Shown here piece after piece: positions 23,301-36,400 of a stretch of DNA of 64,000 nt. Source of the stretch: Colocasia esculenta. Its lineage: Eukaryota > Streptophyta > Magnoliopsida > Alismatales > Araceae. Made by a program: the position numbers and the translations under genes. A model generated the notes under the pieces. That model saw only the letters and a list, made by a program, of their open reading frames with translations. It did no database searches and had not been told where the DNA came from. How positions within the stretch are numbered: the first letter of the stretch is position 1; the number at the start of each line of letters is the position of its first letter. Where the stretch lies: contig JACBKR010000783.1 in assembly GCA_014218235.1 (NCBI GenBank), positions 186,001 through 250,000 on the forward strand, read 5' to 3'.

Positions 23301-26300
23301 GGTAGGATGATGTATTTTCACATTTTCTACAGTCATATGAATTATGAAGTTCTTGCTGAGAATATTTGTTGTCTAGTAAAATATTTTTTTATCATCATCG
23401 AACTCAGTAGTTCATGCAGAATTGTGAACTAGGACATTAGAGGTTAATATAATCCAAATAATTTTTTGTTCAGAGATCAACATTTTCTCATTTTCTCAGG
23501 CAAAGTTGGCAATTACTGGAGAGGCTGCATGGAAAGACAGGGAAGCTGCTGTCCTAGCTCTGGGTGCTGTAGCAGAAGGATGCATTCATGGTCTCTATCC
23601 ACATTTACCTGGGGTATTTTCTTGGCATTAAGTACTCTTTAATAATTGCTCTGGGTTGCATGGTAGATTGTCTCTGGGAATGTAAGTCAGTATGCTGCCT
23701 TTGGATGGTGAATGCAACATATATATAGCTACTTTTGGCTGCATCAAGTATTTTCTTGAGCTTGTGATCTACCTTTTTCTTCATCTTCTCAATGGATTCT
23801 TTTATGCCTTTATCTTAGTTGCCTGGTAACAATGCACTGCCCTCAATGTACATCCTAAAAAGCAGTATTCCTATAAACACTATTGAAAATCTCTGAAGAT
23901 TCACATGCTTAAGTGAATGCTCGATTAGTTATTACTGACTGTAAGAGGAAAATTTTAAATCCCTAATGGTGTTTGTTCATGATTTATTACTGCAAATGAA
24001 TTATTCCTACAGTTTTTTTATGTAGGCCTTGTAAATTGAATACTTACTCAGTTATTAACGCAGGACTCTCTATGTGAAAGAGATGCTAATCATCCTTTTG
24101 TATTTTAATTTGACTGCTATGAATTTGCAGATTATTGCATTTCTAATACCTCTTCTGGATGATAAATTTCCTCTTATACGGAGTATAACCTGTTGGACAC
24201 TTTCTCGTTATAGCAAGTTCATTGTTCAGGTAACCTCCCTTCAGAATGAGTCTTTTGTAGTGTTGTACTACATCTTTGTTTTCTTGTAGAATTTTTGTTT
24301 TTGGTATTTCCCCTACTTTCGTCTAACATGGAGGAAGTTCATGAAATTCATCTTGTTTCCGTATGGCAGGTCTTTTTCTGGCATTCTATTCATGTTACTT
24401 TCTTAAACCATCAACTAGTATTTCATGAGATTTCTTGTTGGTTTCCTGTGTACATGTAGGGTCTTGGTGATCAAGGAGACCATGAACAGTTTGATAAAAT
24501 TCTTATGGGGCTTCTGCGGCGAATTCTGGATACAAATAAAAGAGTGCAAGAGGCTGCTTGTTCTGCTTTTGCCACACTCGAAGAGGTAAATGTTATGATA
24601 CATGCATATTCATTGAAATTCTCATTGAGAATACATTACACTGACAATTTGCTTAATCCTCAGGAGGCTGCAGAAGAGTTGGCACCTCGACTGGAGATTA
24701 TTTTGCAACACCTTTTGTGTGCTTTCGGAAAATACCAAGTAATACCAAGCTTTCATCCAAATTGAGTGCATAGTGATGTTCATTGTTATTAGCAACAGTA
24801 GTTATGAAACCTCTGAACCAATATCACGTGAATCACTTTGTTTCCTAATTATTCTTTTGTTTTGTTTTAAATAATTTTCTCCTCTGTGGCTCTTGTAAAT
24901 ATCTAGAGACGGAATTTGCGGATTGTCTATGATGCCATTGGTACTCTCGCTGATGCAGTGGGTGCAGAACTGAATCAGGTACACTTTGATATCAAGAAAC
25001 CATGAACTGAAGTGAATTCCCCATACTGGTCATTTTTCATTTGACTAATTTTGTTTTCAACAATGTGCAGCCAAAATATCTTGATATTTTGATGCCTCCA
25101 TTGATCTCAAAGTGGCAGCAGCTCTCAAATTGCGATAAGGACTTGTTTCCATTGCTTGAGTGTTTTATATCTATAGTGCAAGTATGCCTTCTAAAATGGT
25201 TTATACTTTGATGTTTATTTCCTTGACCTTTCTTTAATTGATTATTAATTTTTTTCTTGCCATTTTGGGTCTTATTTTTTTTATTTACTAGCCTCGACCT
25301 TTAGTTTCTGAGTTTATGTATACAACTGGAGTTGCTAAATCATCTTTCCTTCTTCCTTGTTTTTGACGTAGATGTCCAATCATAACACTTGTGATCCTAA
25401 TGTTGCATAGTTCATTGTGGTCCCATCCACTTGGAAAAATGACTATTTCTTATGCATTCACTTCTGTTTTTGACCCATTGAGATTTAGAAGATTTGCTTG
25501 ATGTCTTGCTACTAGTACACTGTCTAAACATGTCTCCAGAAAATTGTGGTGATCTACCTTGCTGTGGGAATATTGTGAGAAAAATGAAATCAATTGAGGG
25601 AAAGAAGTCATTGTATGTTATGTCCAAAAGAAAGTAAGAAACATCTATCTAGGTGCCATTCATGCTTCAATAAAAACATATTACATGTATGCTTTAATTG
25701 AGTCCTAATGTGGAATGCAGCAAAAATTAAAAGTTAAATACTTTATTTGAATATTACTCCATGGAAGGCTGCCTAAATCTGATGGACTTAGACGCAAGAC
25801 TTCAACACTAACTTGATGCTTGTGTGGTAGAAGGGAATAATCCATCAACCACCTCTTTGATTGCTGTTCCTGTGTGTTTGAGGCATGGGGAATCTGTTTC
25901 ATGAGATCCATTGTTTTGTTTCACTCCTCTACACCCATGGAGCTTCTGTAAGGCTCACATAGGCATTGGAAACTTAAAGCTGATCATATGGTGCTCATCC
26001 TCATTCTACTTGTTGGGGCTCTATGGACACAGAAGGGAGAGAATAATCTTCTAGAAAGAGACCAAAATTCCAGATAGAAGCGTAGATTTTTGTTTTGTAT
26101 GTTGGAGGAGAATGACAATTCTTCCTTTTTGAGTGTGTGGGAGGGGGCTGGCAGCCCTTGGTGCACCTTCCTTTCTGTAAATTAGGTCTTCTAGGAGCTT
26201 TCATTCCTACACATATTTACTGCTCGTACTATTGTGGTACTATCCACTCACTTAAGAAAAAAAACTGTAGAACCTCATAACCCATCTTATCATATAAATC

Positions 26301-29300
26301 ATGTCTCCACATTCAACTGGCTTGCTCACTTCTAAGCTATACCTCTTTAGAGGAATTTTCTTTTCTCCTTCCATTTTGAATAACATGAGATGTCAGTCTT
26401 CTTTGTCAGTGCTACGAGGAGGTGTAGCAGACATGTAAACCTCTCTGGGCAAAATGAAGATGTGAATTGCATGAAATGCCCCTTTTCTAGCTAATTCTTG
26501 GACATCTTTAATATTGTTTTCTCTAACCACCCGTCACATAGCCTTTGGGACACAATCTACTTCCCTTTTCATTTGTTACATTCAGTTGCACATGTTCTTT
26601 CTTTCAAAATCAATGCAATGAAATTTTTAGGAAAGTGATGGCAAATGCATGAAATTGACAACAGGATATGTTTAATGACGTTTTTTATGCTCCTCAAATT
26701 TTTATTACCTGACTGCTATCAAAGTACGTATGGAGGCTTATTCTTTATGATAATTTTGTTTCTAAAATACTATAATTTTGTTACAATCCATTATCCATGT
26801 AAGATGATACATTGCATCTTATCGATGTCCTCCATGTGTGATGGTTATGACTTGTCAGCTAATCCCATGTGCAACAGTAAGGTTTTTGGTTTCTGACTTG
26901 TGTCTGAAGGATCCCATATTCCTTAGACTCTTTCTGTTAGGCTTCCCATGATAATGTGTTTGAGCCTCTGAGGATTCACTCTAACCTTTAACAATCTGGA
27001 TTTTGTTTATTTGTGATGATCAATTTTTTACTTCTACCTTGGTTGTCATTTTCCTGTTGTTTGCTTGTTGGTTTCTGTATATATTGATCATTGAACAATA
27101 TTCCTTTTATGCATGTCTCAGGCTTTGGGGCCCGGATTTTCTCAGTATGCTGAATTCGTATTCCAGAGGTGTATTGGTCTAATTCAGACACATCAACTGG
27201 CAAAGGTGTTCTGTCCTATTTGTTTGATTAGTGTCCTACATGCATGATATCTGTCAATTCTTTGTTCTACTATTGGCCTTTCTTGGAGTAGTGCAGACTA
27301 GAAGGATACTTCTTTCTTGGCTTGCAAACTTTGAACACATTTATGTTGCCCACTCTGATATCAATATTTTTTTTTTCAAGGTTGATCCTGCTGCAGCTGG
27401 TGGTCATTATGATAAAGACTTCGTTGTCTACTCTTTGGACCTTCTTTCAGGAATTGTTGAAGGTCTTGGTGGTGGAATAGAGAGTCTGGTACTCCCTTTG
27501 CCCTATGAGATGTCTTGTACTTGTTAGTTGTTACGTAATTCCCATACCACATAGTTCTGCGTCACAAGCATTGATTTCTCCTAATTTGCTATATTTTATG
27601 CACGAAATATCATGGTTTTGCATAGAATCCTGCTCCGCTTCTTGATAGTTTAGACTAGTGTCAAGATAACGGAAAATGGAAGGAATATCAACTATACTAG
27701 TGGTAAGTGGTAACTGGATCTTATCCATAGTTGTCAAGGCACCAAGCAATCCGAGGTGTTCTTGGGGTCCTTGGGCATCTAGATCTTATCCATAGTTGTC
27801 AAGACGCTAAGGCAAATCAAGGCATTCTTGGGGTCCTTGAGTGCCTAGGCCATTAGTTGCCAAGGTGGCACCAAAAGTTTCAAGTATCTCCCCATATGTG
27901 GATTTTCCTCTAAAAAAATATGTTTTTTTATTGAATTTTGATGACCATTCTATATATATATTTAGAGGAATAAGTTCCATGCAGGGAGAGATACTTTAAA
28001 CTCACTGCATTGGGCGCCACCTTGTGCCCAAGGACCTCAAGAATGCCTCAGTGCCTTGAGAACTATGGTTAACTCACAAAGGGATTACATAGATGCAGTT
28101 ATAGAGAAGCCACAGGAAGTGATGGCCCTGCCTCCTTATTCATTTCTTACCCTTTCATTCAGTACATTCTGTTGTTTGCTGGGGCATGCTTGTGCCTCCA
28201 GTTATTGTTATTCTTGGAACTTGGAAGGATGTTGTCTCCTGGGGAGGGAATTGATGAATAATGAATTGTTGATACGTACATCTAGTGAAATTATAAGGTT
28301 GGAGAACCTGGTTATACTGACACTTGTCTCTGCTTTGTTGTAATTGCTGTATGCAAGTGCATATAATGAAGTGTTTGTCTTTCTCTCGAGTGACATTCTT
28401 TATTCGCTCCCATATTTTCCTTTTTATTTTTGTTTATAAGAGTTTGACTTCTGACTTTGTACAAATTATACTGAAACATGACTTTTACTTTTTACAAAAA
28501 AAATAAAAGATTTTTAACATTGATGTCAATCTATTACTTTTGGTATATCATCACAATTTGTCAAATATGCACTTCATCTATTCCTACCTGTCATTTTTTT
28601 TTGGTGAGTCCTCACTGTCGAACGTGACTCCAAAGATTTGTATTTGTATTTTAATGAGTTGGTTGTATATCTTCTCCTCAGTCATTTCCCTATGTTTTAT
28701 GCAGGTTGCACAGAGCAATTTGAAAGACATGCTTTTACAGTGCTGTGTGGATGATGCTACTGATATTCGGCAAAGTGCCCATGCACTTCTTGGAGACCTT
28801 GCAAGGGTGGGTGAAAACATACAAAACCTCGGTCCTCAATAGAATTCTCTTGAAAGCATCAAATTCTTTTAGTGATAGTGCTGACCCTTTTGTTTTCCAG
28901 GTTTGTCCTGTACATTTGCACCCTCGCCTATCCGAGTTCCTTAATGTTGCAGCTAAACAATTGGTAGATTCTTTTTTTTTCCTCTGTGTTTCCTCTCTTT
29001 AAGAGAACATCTTGAGGTGTTTGTCATCTCACAGACTTATTGTCTCAGAATGCATACGAGTTGAAGGACACTGTCTCTGTTGCTAACAATGCTTGTTGGG
29101 CAATTGGAGAATTGGCTGTGAAGGTTAGTTCCCTGCTGAGCCATCTTGAAAAATGCTGCTCAAGTTTCTCTGAGGAACTCCCAACTTTCTCCCCAATTGC
29201 ATCCTCTTTCTTGATGGAGATGGGTGCAAAATGTGTGCTTCAGAGCAATTGAGATGTTGGGAGAGCCTTAAAAGTGTGAATAGGGAAGTGTAAATGTCAG

Positions 29301-30795
29301 TATCTTCATTCTGATGTCTTGCATGAGCAAGTTGTACTTGGATCATTATTTGTTTGTCACAAAAAGGAAAGAAAGTGATATCTTATTTAACTGGCGCCTG
29401 TCAGGGATTGCATCTTTTCTTGCTTGTGTACAACTTTTCCATTAGATTTTTGTATGATCCCAACATGTCGCTAATTTGCAGCCTGTATTTGTCAACAAAT
29501 TTTACATGTATAATATTAGTTTCATTCTTTGCAAAATTTATAATTTTCACCTATATTCATGGTCATGTGGTGAATTGCAACATGCTTGTTGTGTAATGAA
29601 TATTATCTTCTCCAAATTTTAACTGGGGCATTTGCATAAATTCAGGTTGGTCAGGAAGTTTCTCCAATAGTGTTGACTGTCGTATCAAGCCTTGTCCCAA
29701 TCCTTCAAAGTGCCGAAGTAAGTGATACTTCTTTCTTTAGTTTGTGTTGACCTTCTGGCTTTTAGTTTTTTGACCTTTTCTTTTGCGGCAGGGTCTCAAT
29801 AAATCTCTCATCGAAAACAGTGCGATTACACTGGGGAGGCTGGCCTGGGTATGTCCAGAGCTTGTTGCACCACATATGGAACACTTCATGCAATGCTGGT
29901 GTACTGCCTTAAGCATGTAAGTTTGTTTTTCCTCATCCTTTTGGGATATGTTCATTCAGAATTGTTAATCTCTGGACTGTGCTCGCTCTGCATTACAAAC
30001 AAGGTGTTTTGGACCTTTGGTTACTTATTTCTAGAACTGTTTGGTTCGCTAGGAGGGGTGGCCTCCTTGTCAATTATTCTCTTGGGATTGTATTACAGTA
30101 TTGATTGGCTTTTTTATCCACTGAAATAATCAGGGTGTAATTAAAACCTGTTGTGGACTGTATCATAAAATGCGTATGCTCTTGCTCTTGTGTTGGGTTT
30201 CTGTCTTGCCAATTGGAGTCTCACAGTGGGTGACTTTGTCCAGGATTCGAGATGATATTGAAAAAGAGGATGCATTTCGAGGACTTTGTGCAATGGTGCT
30301 TTTTCTCAGCTAATGTTTATTCACTGATTTTGTTAAACATGCATGTTTGCTAACTGCTTACAGTATGTGTTGCAGGTGAGATCCAATCCATCAGGTGCTG
30401 TGAAGTCGCTTGCATTCATGTGTAGGGCTATTGCCAGTTGGCATGTGAGATTATCCTTCCAAACCCTTTGTTATTAAATTCAAAAACCCAGGGAGCAAAT
30501 TTTAATAAGGGATGTGTTTCGTATCTGACTCTTTCAGGAAATTAGGAGTCATGATTTGCACAATGAAGTTTGCCAAGTCTTAAGTGGGTACAAACAGGTA
30601 CTATGAGTAATATGTCTGCTTACGATTTATTTTCTGTTCATTTCTCATTCTTCCCCAGAGAACTTTGCTTCCCTGCTCGCATGAGTTTATTACTAACAAG
30701 GCTGTTGACAGATGCTAGGAAATGGAGCCTGGGAACAGTGCATGTCCACGCTTGAGCCGTCTGTGCAAGAGAGATTGACAAAATACCTAGTGTAA
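8358..30795 (+). CDS. TRN1: Transportin-1 (importin beta-2 / karyopherin beta-2), 29 exons
   Basis: Nuclear import receptor that carries PY-NLS cargo through nuclear pores and releases it on RanGTP. Exons: 8358-8537, 9565-9852, 12394-12483, 12572-12649, 12756-12836, 13302-13352, 14008-14093, 21056-21122, 21274-21330, 21424-21453, 21550-21609, 21807-21920, 23500-23613, 24131-24229, 24460-24585, 24664-24738, 24907-24978, 25071-25181, 27122-27205, 27381-27488, 28705-28806, 28901-28963, 29049-29123, 29646-29717, 29792-29916, 30244-30295, 30376-30444, 30538-30597, 30712-30795. All introns are GT-AG; only introns 7 and 25 are phase 2. The product is 890 aa, matching plant TRN1 length. HEAT repeats run throughout. 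The acidic loop (about residues 310-360) includes YTDDDEALIDAE and PDRDEDLKPRFHTSRL. Trp729 in NNACWAIGEL matches the PY-NLS-pocket Trp of human Kapbeta2. Introns carry a LINE, a hAT, a Cassandra and MITEs, but all exons are intact. Confidence 0.95.
10760..11857. mobile_element. hAT-related element in transportin intron 2, with TSD
   Basis: A direct duplication TGAGGGTG (10752-10759 and 11858-11865; 9 bp if the preceding A is counted) bounds a 1.1-kb element. Its termini are rich in GGTTTCGGTTTCGG and its complement. Inside, the minus strand (about 11040-11180) encodes DDPGWAHITLVDARKKKVKCNYC-type sequence (in two parts, DDPGWAHITLVDAR then KKKVKCNYC), the start of a hAT BED zinc finger. The central part has a 44-bp direct repeat (about 11348-11391 and 11392-11430) and a poly-C tract near 11549. 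It is non-autonomous. Termini do not match the usual hAT consensus, so the superfamily rests on the BED fragment and TSD length. Confidence 0.65.
14142..14180 (+). pseudogene. Degraded echo of transportin exon 7 within intron 7
   Basis: These 39 bp align without gaps to the 3' part of exon 7 (about 14056-14094), with 30 of 39 positions identical by my count. GAGGTTGCTCTTGAAGCTTG in the exon corresponds to AAGGTTGCTTTTGAACCTTG here. The copy lies about 48 bp beyond the exon, suggesting an old small tandem duplication. It is not expected to be spliced in. Confidence 0.5.
14590..16135 (+). mobile_element. L1-type LINE, 5'-truncated ORF2 3' end, in transportin intron 7
   Basis: Broken frames on the plus strand give the end of the RT region (LAGWKARLLSYGGSLVLCRV, PIYLMSTFRTLKRVANKLD), then the zinc-binding RVT module (LVWRVSHGRLPTCDKL, CSLCRDEEEDMDHLFVGCSF, ARGVW) and the terminal IERNNRLFR motif near 15870. 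These are the standard C-terminal blocks of plant LINE ORF2. A 3' UTR-like stretch follows to about 16135, ending in an A-rich run. The element is heavily frameshifted. Confidence 0.8.
16944..17333 (-). pseudogene. Glycine-rich C-terminal tail of the hAT transposase, interrupted by Cassandra
   Basis: The minus-strand frame 17351-16944 has a polyglycine run encoded by a (CCT/CCA)n tract at about 17283-17328. It is followed by a Ser/Tyr-rich tail (YHTMLSNFERMSTQEPVRSY and YPHVTVPIPIFAPSEDV), typical of the low-complexity end of hAT transposases. The Cassandra element at 17339-17965 splits this tail from similar Gly/Asp-rich coding sequence at 17966-18000. Confidence 0.55.
17339..17965 (+). mobile_element. 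Cassandra TRIM retrotransposon with 5S rRNA-like LTRs, TSD ACCGT
   Basis: The two LTRs (17339-17538, 200 bp; 17760-17965, 206 bp) begin TGTAACACC and end TCACA. A primer-binding site TGATATCAGAGC (17541-17552) complements initiator Met-tRNA, and a purine tract AAGAGGGGTAGAT precedes the second LTR. Perfect 5-bp duplications ACCGT (17334-17338 and 17966-17970) flank it. Each LTR holds a 5S rRNA-like block, for example GAAGTTAAGCATGCCCAG and CAGGATGGGTGACC. The element has no coding capacity, as expected of Cassandra, and both ends are intact. Confidence 0.93.
17400..17495 (+). other. 5S rRNA-derived block in the 5' Cassandra LTR
   Basis: The stretch resembles the 3' two thirds of plant 5S rRNA, including the internal-promoter region (GAAGTTAAGCATGCCCAG for the canonical GCAGTTAAGCGTGCTTGG, and AGGATGGGTGACC). 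A parallel block lies in the 3' LTR at about 17830-17920, there with GAAGTTAAGCGTGCTCAG and a decayed AGAATGGGTCATC. These are transposon copies, not 5S genes. Confidence 0.85.
18640..19770 (-). pseudogene. hAT transposase relic: BED zinc finger and DUF659
   Basis: At 19540-19770 the minus strand starts MAPKRGYSEDIGWKHRTM and contains HNFKCNYCSFTGQGGGVSRL, a BED finger; the later RLKKHLAG-type histidine reads Q here, losing a metal ligand. A spacer with a charged coil follows. Then come RAVAKLWHHGGLPFNTANSP (about 19035-19090) and, with frame changes, TLIYDGWSSTTKSSLINFLV and VVEEIGEQYIVQV (about 18690-18870), which are DUF659 signatures. Downstream the frame dissolves, so the transposase is truncated. 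Confidence 0.8.
25745..26270 (+). mobile_element. LINE ORF2 3' fragment in transportin intron 18
   Basis: Translation in shifting plus-strand frames gives GRLPKSDGLRRK, then C-LCGRRE and a histidine-containing HQPPL/DCCSCVF segment, then ILLVGALWTQKGENNLLER. This is the order of the zinc-binding RVT module and the terminal IW-ERNN-motif of L1-type ORF2, strongly decayed. It ends in CACTCACTTAAG and an A run near 26263. Confidence 0.5.
27725..28073. mobile_element. MITE with CCATAGTTNTCAAGGC ends in transportin intron 20
   Basis: The left end CCATAGTTGTCAAGGCACC and the reverse-strand right end CCATAGTTCTCAAGGCACT are near-identical inverted repeats. They continue with conserved TTCTTGGGGTCCTTGGGCA against TTCTTGAGGTCCTTGGGCA. 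The left arm is partly duplicated (a second CCATAGTTGTCAAG starts at 27789). There is no coding sequence. I could not find a flanking duplication. Confidence 0.7.
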
Positions 30796-31553
30796 CGGCA
30801 AGACAGACGTAACAAGTTTGTGTTTCATGTGATTTGTTCCGTGACATTGTTTTATCCGCTTGATTGAGGCGGCCAAAGCAGCAGATCCACAGTGGTTTTG
30901 AACGTTGCTGACCTGGGCTGCGCTTCAAGAAGAGTTTTGCTCAAGTTTGTTGGGGTCCTACAAAATCTACCCAGAGATTGTCCTGTCGATTTCAAGTGTT
31001 TATTTACGGAACCAAAGGAAAGGAGTTAGAGTTGGGTCTATGACGGGTCAAAGGGTGCGGCTTTTCAAGCACTTCTTGGACGGTTTGAAACCTCCCATTA
31101 TTTGTATTTGTTGGAAATCTGGTGGTTGCATCATGTCAGTGGACCATTTTTTGTTAGTATTTCCACTGATATTGTGTCGGGATGTGAAATACCGAGTGTC
31201 TTGCTCTCCCTCCCCCGTCATCTCTTTTCTTTCTTATGATTATTTTTTTTAGACAAGCTTGTGGGATTATGTAGATGTGGTTTTCTCGGAGAGAACTTGT
31301 GCTTTTCTTCTAAAAAGAATGAGTAATTTCTGCCGTTTGTTATCAGTTATGTTTTAGCTCTACTTGTACGTGGTAATCTCCTGGTCTGTTCTCTGGTAAG
31401 TAAAAAGTTTTGTTTTCACATCTTCCCCCTTTCTTCTCACAGGTTCGGATCAGTTCTAGAGCCGTGGCCTACTAGCTGTTGCGGTGGTTCTAGCTGAGGC
31501 TTCGTTCCATGAGTTCTCAACTCAACACTAAAATTGTGTCGATATTTGCAGAA

Positions 31554-31597
<44 letters not shown>

Positions 31598-33411
31598 GAA
31601 CAATTAATTCATTTATGGACCAAAGTCCTGTTGAGACGTCGCACATATGTTGAAGAGATTTGAATTTGTTCTTTGTACCCTAAACTACTGTTAGTTTTTA
31701 CTCCCCCATCCGGCAGTTCTTTATTTTGATTTGGTCATGTTTCAATTCTACTCCAAAAGAGTTGCGCTTATTTGTGAAATGCGGTAGCCTAACCTTCTTT
31801 ATGGATGTTAATTCCAGTTCTTTGTACCCTTAGTTTTTTAATTTTGTTTAGATAAAGCCTCACAGTTATGCATTCATTTGGTGAACTCTTTACAGGGACC
31901 TTTTGTAGACATCTGAAAGGATTCGTTTGTAATCATATGGGGCTCCTAATATGTAATCATGAAGGTTGAAAACTAGAGATCTGTCTAATAAGTTTATTTG
32001 TACAACCCACTTTGAGGAAAGGGTTTGATGTTAATGGTGTATGGTGAGGCATTTTCTCACAAGGAGTACAAGTCCCATGGTCTTTGCACGAATTTGCTGT
32101 TCCAAATGCTCAGCTCGGTGTTCATATATGGCTATTTACTAGAGTTATATATATAATTTTTTGAAATTTGTTTTGTTTAATTTAACAATTAAAATTCATA
32201 TTGAACGAGCACGGCAACTGACTAAATTCTTAACAACAGGATAACAAGCTAATGAAATAGTTGCATCTATTTTTTGCTACGAAATATTTATTGGAAGAAA
32301 TATTTTGTAATAAAATTGATGTAGATTATTTAAAAAAATAATTGCATTGGTTGAGAATTTGACAACGTCTCTCTCTCTCTCTCTCTCAACTGATAAAATT
32401 ACTTTTCAAATAATTCATATAAACTTTATTACAAGACTTGTCTTGCTATAAACATTTCTTTTTTCTTCCTTACACTCTTCTTTCTAATGGGCGTTTGCCT
32501 TTGCTGGTTATTACACCACATTTCCAATAATTGAAGGTCTCAATCTTGAGAAACTAATGATTGGGGATTCTTTTGTCCCAATCCAAATTGGGGTAGTTTT
32601 TTGGGTCTCAAATTTATAAATGCACCAGTAATAAAGGGGATTTTCACAAATTATCGTGTTTACCATAACCACAGCTAGAAAGCTTCTTTCTAAGCTAAGG
32701 TAATAACTCGGCACAGACAGACTACATAGAGCATGAATCGTACTACTTCAGTAATAATTTTGCTAAGTAAAACATTTATTACCAAGGTTCGACGCATCGG
32801 AGAATTAGAGCGAATCGAAAGTTTTCTGATCCGCCACCTAATCAAGTTTGATAACAAATTGTGTGAATTATTTTTTAATCTCATTAATTAATGATCTTGT
32901 CTGATTCTTTTTTTCCTCTCTTTTTAAGTCAATAAAATTACTTAACGAGTAATTCACATGAAATTTGTTATCAGAAATCGGTAACAAATATTTCTCTTTT
33001 TGCTAATTAACGGTAACTTCGAAACATCACAACTTCATTGGGTACTTACGCACACGTGTGTACATCTATGCGCACGGAATTCTGGAATCCCCTTCCGACA
33101 AGACATCGTTTACAGTTTACACAATACACACGTAACCTAAAACCTCGATAAAGTCGAGATATCTAAAAAAAACCCTCCCTTTTCTCGGAATTTTTTTTTC
33201 ATTAACTGGTAAATCTATGCGTTTCGAAACTTTTTAGTTCGCGCAGATTAAAAATAGAATAAGCAGAGAGCTTTCTTCTTCCGCTTCCCTTCTCGCAAGT
33301 GCAGCTCCGCAAGCGATTCCGCAAGGAGAGCACATCGCGATCTTCCAGGTTTATGGGAGCACAGGTTCCCGAGGCTCCAGAGATTCCCAAATCCCAATTC
33401 CGGTAGCCGCC
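30796..33411. other. Transportin 3' UTR and intergenic DNA
   Basis: The first few hundred bases are presumably the 3' UTR of transportin-1. A perfect TA microsatellite spans 31562-31592 and a CT run lies near 32371-32388. From about 33200 the sequence turns GC-rich toward the EI24 start. No gene or transposon was recognised. Confidence 0.5.
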
Positions 33412-36400
33412 ATGGATGGCGGCTTCTTGCTGCAAGCCAAGCGCGCGGGCCTCCTGTGGCTCGCGGGGTTCTGGCAGGCCTGCTGCCTCCACAGGGTCGT
33501 CCACTTCTGTCGGAGGTCTCTGTCTCCTTTTTTGCTGTAATTTGCGTTCTTCTAACCTAGGACTCCACTTTTCCTTTTGCCCTTATTAATCCGCCCTGTT
33601 CCGATGGTCTTTTCTTCTTAAATTAATCCGGTTTTTTTTGTTGGGATTTGTCGTTGTCCAGTTCGCGGAAGCTGCTGATCAGAACGGGGCAGTGCTTTCT
33701 CTTGAACGGCCTTATTTTCTTGGGAAGGTATGCTCGTGCTGATCTTATCTTATACGTACAATTCGCGCAGTTTAATCTTGACAGTCAAATTTTGTGACGC
33801 TTCTCCCTCTGCAGAAACTCTTTTGTGATACATGTGCATGACAAAGTAATATAAATGTAATGTACAAGCCTTTTAATTGTTCTTGCTTATATATGCGGAT
33901 AATCAACCTTTTTTGGGACCCCGAACCTTTCATCATATGTTTTTTGTTGATGAGATACCTGTTAGATTGTTAGGATGCTAGCTATAAATTCTAATACAGC
34001 TCAAGAGACAAGAAAGCCACTGAATAGTGTACTTCCATTTTTAATACGTACGTAGTTGCATCGCTGATAGCTTTTTACTTGCATTTCAATACGTACGTTG
34101 TTGCATCGCTGATAGGTCACCTAAGAAAGGGAAATCTTCGCTTCTACGCTGGCTGAGTAGTCAGATGCTAACCCCCTGTCATGACTTGTGAAGATGATGC
34201 CATCTCTCAGAAAAAAAATCAAATTCTATCCATGTTTCATCTCTTACACTCTGTGCATTCAACTCTACTCAAAAGCTGATATGGGATTTCTTTTCTGATT
34301 CAGGCAGACTTGTGCTGCATGCAAGAAATTTAGTTTATCACACTCTTTGTTATCTATTTATGTTAATGGTTATTTGATTTATGCAGCTTGCTTTTTCTAT
34401 ATAAAGTTGTTATCCCTACGTTATTGTGGATATTGCCTGAACAATGCCAGGAGCTGGGTTTTCAAGATCTGTGCGCCAGTGGGGCTGTTATGCGATTCTA
34501 TTCCTTCCTACATTACACTCTTGTCAACCTTTTCTATGTAAGCCTACATTCCTCTCTTTGAAGAGTTACGTCGTTGTGTTGTTTAATTGTCAAGCTCTAA
34601 TGCTTAGATTCATTTGGACTCTTTTGGTGCTCGCTCAAAGTTCTCCATATAAACAAATGGCATAAAACTGCAGAAGGCATAGAAGAATTTGACTGTTTGG
34701 AATCATGATGGTGATTCCCCTTCTCCCCTTTGGAACTGGCTGAAATTGAGCTAGTCCCTACTTGTTCTAAACCATTTGGCCAATGCCATGTGACTCAGCT
34801 GTTTTTTTTGGGGGGGGTTTATTTTGAGTCCCTACAAATATGCGTAGTTATTTTTGTCCCTCAAATGCAACTATTATTTTTAAAGTCCCTCAAATATTTT
34901 GACTCTTGCATAGAAACCCATTTGATTAGCAGACGTTTAAAAAATGGAATATTCCTTCTAGGGCTAATGGCTGCGTGGAAATACCTAAAATACCCCTAAC
35001 GGTGGGCTTAACGACTACCAACACCCCTCCCCTCACCCACCTCTTCCTTCTTCCTCGAGACAAATCTTGCCCATCGTCGATGTAAGCTCAACCCTTACCG
35101 GCGGTGTGAGTAAGCCCTCACCCCCCCCCCCCACCCCCGAGACACGACGTAAGATCGCTTCCTTTCCCCCCTCGGGTCGTCGACGTAAACTCTCTCCCCT
35201 CCCCCCCTCCCCCCCGCCCAGTCGCTGTGTAAGCTCGCTCCCCTCCCTTGCTCCCTCCCTAGCCGGCAACGTCACATTGCTCCCCGCAGTGTCATCGTAA
35301 AGTCGCTTCCTTCCCTCCCTTGTGTCTTCAAAACTTATCACTGTAAAGGGCCAGGAACCCCCCTTTTTTGGACTGTCGAAACCTATTGCTGGACTCCTCT
35401 GGACAACATCGGCAGGCAAGAGTACATATTTAGGCGATGTCTGAAATGGTAAGTCAATCTCCCTGGCCCTCTGCACGACAAGTGTTTGTGTTTTTACCTA
35501 TGTGAACTCTTTTAGAAATGCAGTCCTCGAATGCACGGGGGATGCGGTCTTCAAATTTTTTTGTCATTCCTTGCTGATGGAATGCTAGTGTGGAAGAGGG
35601 CACTATAAGATTTATGTTTTAAATCGTGAGCAGTCCAAAGAAAGGTGATTTTATCGTTGTCCGTATTCAACAAATCCTAACGAAGACTAAGGGTGTTTTG
35701 AATGGGTTGATGATGTCACATACAACATTGTGGATGTGAAATACCAATTGAAGACTATGGAAGAAAGTATGATGAAGAACCACAAACTGCTAGAGAACCA
35801 AATGAAGAAACAAAAATTATTGTTGTATTTTGTCATCTTTGTACTTTTTCTCACTTTTTGTGTGAAGTGATTGTCGCATGGAGTTGTGTGAGAACATATG
35901 TTCATTGCAATTGAACTAATATCCATTGAGTTGTGTGAGCACCTATTTTTCATAACAACTGCACATGTTTTCACATTCAACATTCACATTAAACAGTTGA
36001 TAACAAAATATTGATAACAAGACATTAATAGTCGCAAAATAAGAGTTGATAATTGAACATTAACAGTCGCCAAACAACATTTAAGACAGTGTCAACATAA
36101 CCCCAAAATATTACATGAACATTGTTAACATTGACCACTTCCTTGGCCACTTTCATGCACTATGTCCCCTTGACTAACTTGATAATGCATGACTGTGTGA
36201 CTGCCAAAGTTAATAGATGTTTGACTGTCCATGTTTATGACAGTGTGCAAATGGACATCTCCTCATGAGCCATGTGTGTCGGTTCCTCTCCCACGAACAG
36301 GGGCACCTCTCACACGTGTGTTGGTTCCTCCTCCACGACTTGTACTTCCCTCCAAGCTCCCTAACTAGGTTGGTATTCTCTTTCTTCCTCGGCCTCTTTG